From Halomonas nitroreducens (GTDB lineage: Bacteria; Pseudomonadota; Gammaproteobacteria; Pseudomonadales; Halomonadaceae), in the NCBI RefSeq assembly GCF_003966155.1, contig NZ_RXNS01000007.1, positions 62,001 to 126,000 of the forward strand: 64,000 nt of DNA. The letters run 5' to 3'. A program made the position numbers and the translations under genes. Below are positions 61,107-64,000 of the stretch, one piece after another. How positions within the stretch are numbered: position 1 is the stretch's first letter; each line of letters begins with the position of its first letter. The notes beneath the pieces were generated by a model. That model saw nothing but the letters and a program-made list of their open reading frames with translations. It did no database searches and had not been told where the DNA came from.

Positions 61107-61249
61107 TAGGGCGAGCCGCGCCTTTCCCGGCGCGACGCGAGGGCGGGCTTGGCGCTCCAAGGGGGCGCGGCCTACGCTGTCCCGGAAGCCGGGCCGGGAG
61201 GACCGCCCGTGCCCACTCGTGAAACCATCAGGATGATGATGCGTTGACC

Positions 61250-64000
61250 ATGTCGACCGATGCGCAGGATGCCTTCCAGCGACTGGCGGACAGCCTGTCG
61301 CAAGCGGGACAGCGCGACTTCTTTCCCCATCTGGCCAAGCAACTGGCGGAACTGCTGGCCGCGGATCACGTTATCGTGGCCCGGGTGCTGCCGGATGGCC
61401 GGCGGGCCACCACTCTCGCGGCCTGGTCGCGGGGCGGCTGGATGCCGGATTTCGAGTACGATCTGGCTGGCACGCCCTGCGAGGGCACGCTGCATCACCT
61501 GCCGTGCCAGTTCCCCACGGGGGTCTGCCAGCGCTTTCCCGACGACCGCGAGCTCCAGGCACTGGGCGCGGAGGCCTACCTCGGCGTGCCGATGTTCGCC
61601 CCGAACCGGGTGCTGCTGGGCCTGGTGGCCGCCCTCTACGACCGCCCCCAGGCGAATACCGGGCTGACCCTCGAGATCCTGCGCATCGCCGCTTCCCGGG
61701 CCGGCGCCGAACTGGCCAGACAGGAGGCCGCGCGGGCACTGTCGCGCACCACTCGCGAACTCACCTCTACCAGCCGTCGCCTGTCGGGCACCCATCGCGC
61801 CCTGACCCTGCTGCGCCTGGTCAACCGGGCGGTGATCCGCGCCGAGCAGGAGTCGTCGCTGCTCGAGGAGATCTGTCGACTGGCCTGCCGCGAGGGAGGC
61901 TATCGGCTGGCCTGGGTGGGCTATGCCCTCCACGACGAGCAGTGCCGGGTCGTGCCCCAGGCCTTCGCCGGCCACGAGGAGGGCTACCTCGACGAGGTAT
62001 GGTTCAGCTGGGACGCGGCCTCGCCGGACGGCCAGGCGCCGCCCGGACGCTGCATCCGCAGTGGCGAGCCGGTGGTCCTCGCTGACCTCCAGATGGACCC
62101 CGCCTATGCCAAATGGGGCGCGCAGACCCGCCGGCGGGGCTACCGTGGCGAGATCGCCCTGCCACTGCGCGACGGGGCCGAGACCTTCGGTGCCCTGATG
62201 CTGCTCAAGGCCTCGGTGGGAGCGGTGGGCGACGAGGAACGGGGCCTGCTTGCGGAGCTGGCCGACAACCTGTCCTTTGGTCTCCAGGCCCTGCGGGTCC
62301 GCCTCGAACAGGAGCGGACCCAGAGGGTGGTGCTGGATATCGCCGAGGCACTGACCGCACGCAGCGACCAGGACTTCTTCGTTCAGCTGACGCGCCGCAT
62401 GGTCGATGCCCTGGGGGCCGATGCCGGTTTCATTTCCCGGCTCGAGGAGGGGCAGCCCCAGGCCGCCGTGACCCTGGCCGGCCTGGTCGACGGCGAGCCG
62501 GTACCGGCCTTTCGCTACGACCTGGCCGGCAAGCCCTGCGAGCTGGCCTGCAAACGCCAGGAAGTGGTCATCGAGGATGGCCTCGGCGAGACCTTTCCGG
62601 GCCTCGCCCTGGTGGATGCGCTCGGGGCCCGGGCCTATGTGGGCCGGCGCCTGGATGATGCCGGCGGATGGCCGCTGGGCACGGCGTTTTTGCTCTATCG
62701 CCACCCCCTGGTCGACTCGGCGATGGTCAGCCACCTGCTGCGCATCTTCGCCGCCGGGGCCGCCGCCGAGCTGGAGCGCAACCGCTCCGAGGCTCACATC
62801 CGCCATCTCGCCTATTACGACAGCGGCACCGGGCTGCCCAATCGCGCCTGCTTCATGGAGCGCCTGGACCAGGCCATCGCCCGGACCCCGCGGGAGGGGG
62901 GGAGCCTGGCGCTGCTGTTCCTGGACCTCAATCGCTTCAAGGAGATCAATGACAGCCAGGGGCATGACGTCGGCGACCGGGTCCTGGTCGAGGTGGCACG
63001 GCGCTTCCGGGACTGCCTGGTGGAGGGCGCCAGCCTGGCCAGGCTGGGCGGGGACGAATTCGTGGTGATGATCGAGGACAGCGATCACGCGCGTACCCTG
63101 GCGATGGTCGAGGCCCTCACGCAGGCCCTGTCGACGCCGGTGGCGATCGACGAGCAGCGCTTCGCCCTGGAAGTGAGCATCGGTGTGGCCTTCTATCCCG
63201 AGCATGCTGATGGCCCCCGGGAGCTGCTCAAGCACACCGATATCGCCATGTATCGCGCCAAGCAGGGCGGCGTCGGCTATCGCTTCTTCGATGCCGAGAT
63301 GGGCCGGGCCATGGCCCGGCGGCTGAGCCTGGCCAGCCGCCTGGCGGCGGCCCTGGACGCCGGGGGCCTGTCGCTGCACTACCAGCCCAGCGTCGACCTG
63401 GCGAGCGGTGAACTGCTCGGCGCCGAGGTGCTGTGCCGCTGGCACGACCCGGTGCTGGGCTGGGTCAGCCCGGCGGAGTTCATTCCCGTCGCCGAGGAGC
63501 GCGGCATGATCGCCCGCCTGGGGCAGTGGGTCCTGGCGACGGCCTGTGCCCAGCTGGCCGCGTGGCGGCGCGCCGGCGGCCGTCCCTTTCCGGGCCGGTT
63601 GAACATCAACGTGGCCGCCCAGCAGCTGGAGGACGAGCGCCTCGCCGAGCGCCTCGGCGACATCGTCCGCACGGCGGGACTGACGCCCGCCGTCATCGGC
63701 CTCGAGCTGACCGAGAGCGGCTTCATGGCCGACCCGGAGCAGGCGGTGGCGATCACCCGCGCGCTGCGCTGCGACGGCTTCGCCCTGTCGATCGATGATT
63801 TCGGCACCGGCTACTCGTCGCTGGCCTACCTCAAGCGCTTCGCCGTGGATACGGTGAAGATCGACATGTCCTTCGTGCGTGACATGCTGCGCGACGACAA
63901 CGACCATGCCATCGTCACCACCATCATCGCCATGGCCGAGAGCCTCGGCCTTGGCACCGTGGCCGAGGGCGTGGAATCCCGGGCCCAGGCCGAGGCCCTG
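61250..64000 (+). CDS. GAF-GAF-GAF-GGDEF-EAL-type protein, 3' end outside window
   Basis: 917 codons are visible and the frame runs off the right edge. Three GAF-like domains occupy about 5-150, 180-335 and 345-510; the first and third share the layout YDLAGTPCEG / YDLAGKPCEL. The GGDEF domain is intact (GGDEF at 600-604). The EAL domain keeps LHYQPSVDL, NINVAAQQL, SIDDFGTGYSSLAYL, VKIDMSF and AEGVES, but its name motif reads EVL (726-728) in place of EAL; the catalytic glutamate is kept. No membrane helix is seen. ATG 61250 (MSTDAQDAFQRLADSL) is the best start although no strong ribosome site is visible. Confidence 0.9.
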   Translation, partial: MSTDAQDAFQRLADSLSQAGQRDFFPHLAKQLAELLAADHVIVARVLPDGRRATTLAAWSRGGWMPDFEYDLAGTPCEGTLHHLPCQFPTGVCQRFPDDRELQALGAEAYLGVPMFAPNRVLLGLVAALYDRPQANTGLTLEILRIAASRAGAELARQEAARALSRTTRELTSTSRRLSGTHRALTLLRLVNRAVIRAEQESSLLEEICRLACREGGYRLAWVGYALHDEQCRVVPQAFAGHEEGYLDEVWFSWDAASPDGQAPPGRCIRSGEPVVLADLQMDPAYAKWGAQTRRRGYRGEIALPLRDGAETFGALMLLKASVGAVGDEERGLLAELADNLSFGLQALRVRLEQERTQRVVLDIAEALTARSDQDFFVQLTRRMVDALGADAGFISRLEEGQPQAAVTLAGLVDGEPVPAFRYDLAGKPCELACKRQEVVIEDGLGETFPGLALVDALGARAYVGRRLDDAGGWPLGTAFLLYRHPLVDSAMVSHLLRIFAAGAAAELERNRSEAHIRHLAYYDSGTGLPNRACFMERLDQAIARTPREGGSLALLFLDLNRFKEINDSQGHDVGDRVLVEVARRFRDCLVEGASLARLGGDEFVVMIEDSDHARTLAMVEALTQALSTPVAIDEQRFALEVSIGVAFYPEHADGPRELLKHTDIAMYRAKQGGVGYRFFDAEMGRAMARRLSLASRLAAALDAGGLSLHYQPSVDLASGELLGAEVLCRWHDPVLGWVSPAEFIPVAEERGMIARLGQWVLATACAQLAAWRRAGGRPFPGRLNINVAAQQLEDERLAERLGDIVRTAGLTPAVIGLELTESGFMADPEQAVAITRALRCDGFALSIDDFGTGYSSLAYLKRFAVDTVKIDMSFVRDMLRDDNDHAIVTTIIAMAESLGLGTVAEGVESRAQAEAL

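Noticed and set aside
1..64000. CRISPR arrays, tRNA or rRNA genes, insertion sequences, prophage genes
   Set aside because: No regular spaced repeats, cloverleaf-like genes, transposase motifs or phage genes were seen.

Overview
The window is a high-GC gammaproteobacterial chromosome segment devoted almost entirely to motility, chemotaxis and cyclic-di-GMP signalling. The combination of FlhDC, FlhE, FliA, CheZ, a short flagellin, many MCPs and a phnDCEE transporter suggests a Halomonas-like (Halomonadaceae) bacterium. That assignment is inferred from gene content and protein style; no rRNA gene is present to confirm it.

Layout. 1-6.3 kb: the tail of a GGDEF-EAL protein, a decayed MCP remnant, a PAS diguanylate cyclase on the minus strand, and a CBS-PAS-GGDEF-EAL protein. 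6.3-9.5 kb: a divergent pair, a second FtsZ-like gene (minus) and an MCP (plus). 9.6-16.7 kb: fliD, fliC and a lower-GC three-gene island (O-GlcNAc-transferase-like/FkbM fusion, hexapeptide acetyltransferase, sulfotransferase-like protein) that probably decorates flagellin. 16.7-17.7 kb: a frameshifted SprA-like gene and a DUF2835 gene. 17.9-27 kb: a LOV-GGDEF-EAL protein, a solute-binding lipoprotein plus PhnD-PAS-GGDEF operon, and a YcgR/PilZ-HD-GYP fusion. 27.1-29.5 kb: fliS, fliT, a fliK-like gene and an flhB-tail gene. 29.8-30.7 kb: flhDC. 30.8-41.9 kb: motAB-cheA-cheW, three MCPs and cheR. 42-45.9 kb: cheB, an MCP, cheY and cheZ. 46.1-53.2 kb: flhB, flhA, flhF, an FlhG-like mini-gene, flhE and fliA. 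53.2-56.9 kb: an HDOD protein, then a second stator pair with an EAL phosphodiesterase. 56.9-61.1 kb: a histidine phosphatase and phnDCEE. 61.25 kb to the end: a truncated triple-GAF GGDEF-EAL-type protein.

How it works together. FlhDC would be the master regulator and FliA (sigma-28) the late-class sigma factor. I found twelve sequences matching the sigma-28 pattern (TAAA or TCAA, 15-16 nt, GCCGATAA-like). They precede fliD, fliC, fliS, motA, cheB, motA2 and an MCP, but also the FtsZ paralogue and four c-di-GMP or associated sensor operons. This suggests that c-di-GMP control and possibly a cell-division paralogue belong to the flagellar regulon. Nine genes with c-di-GMP synthesis, hydrolysis or binding domains (some degenerate) lie in 64 kb, with inputs that look like blue light (LOV), periplasmic ligands (PhnD/SsuA-like), nucleotides (CBS) and, through a perfect FNR-type box, oxygen.
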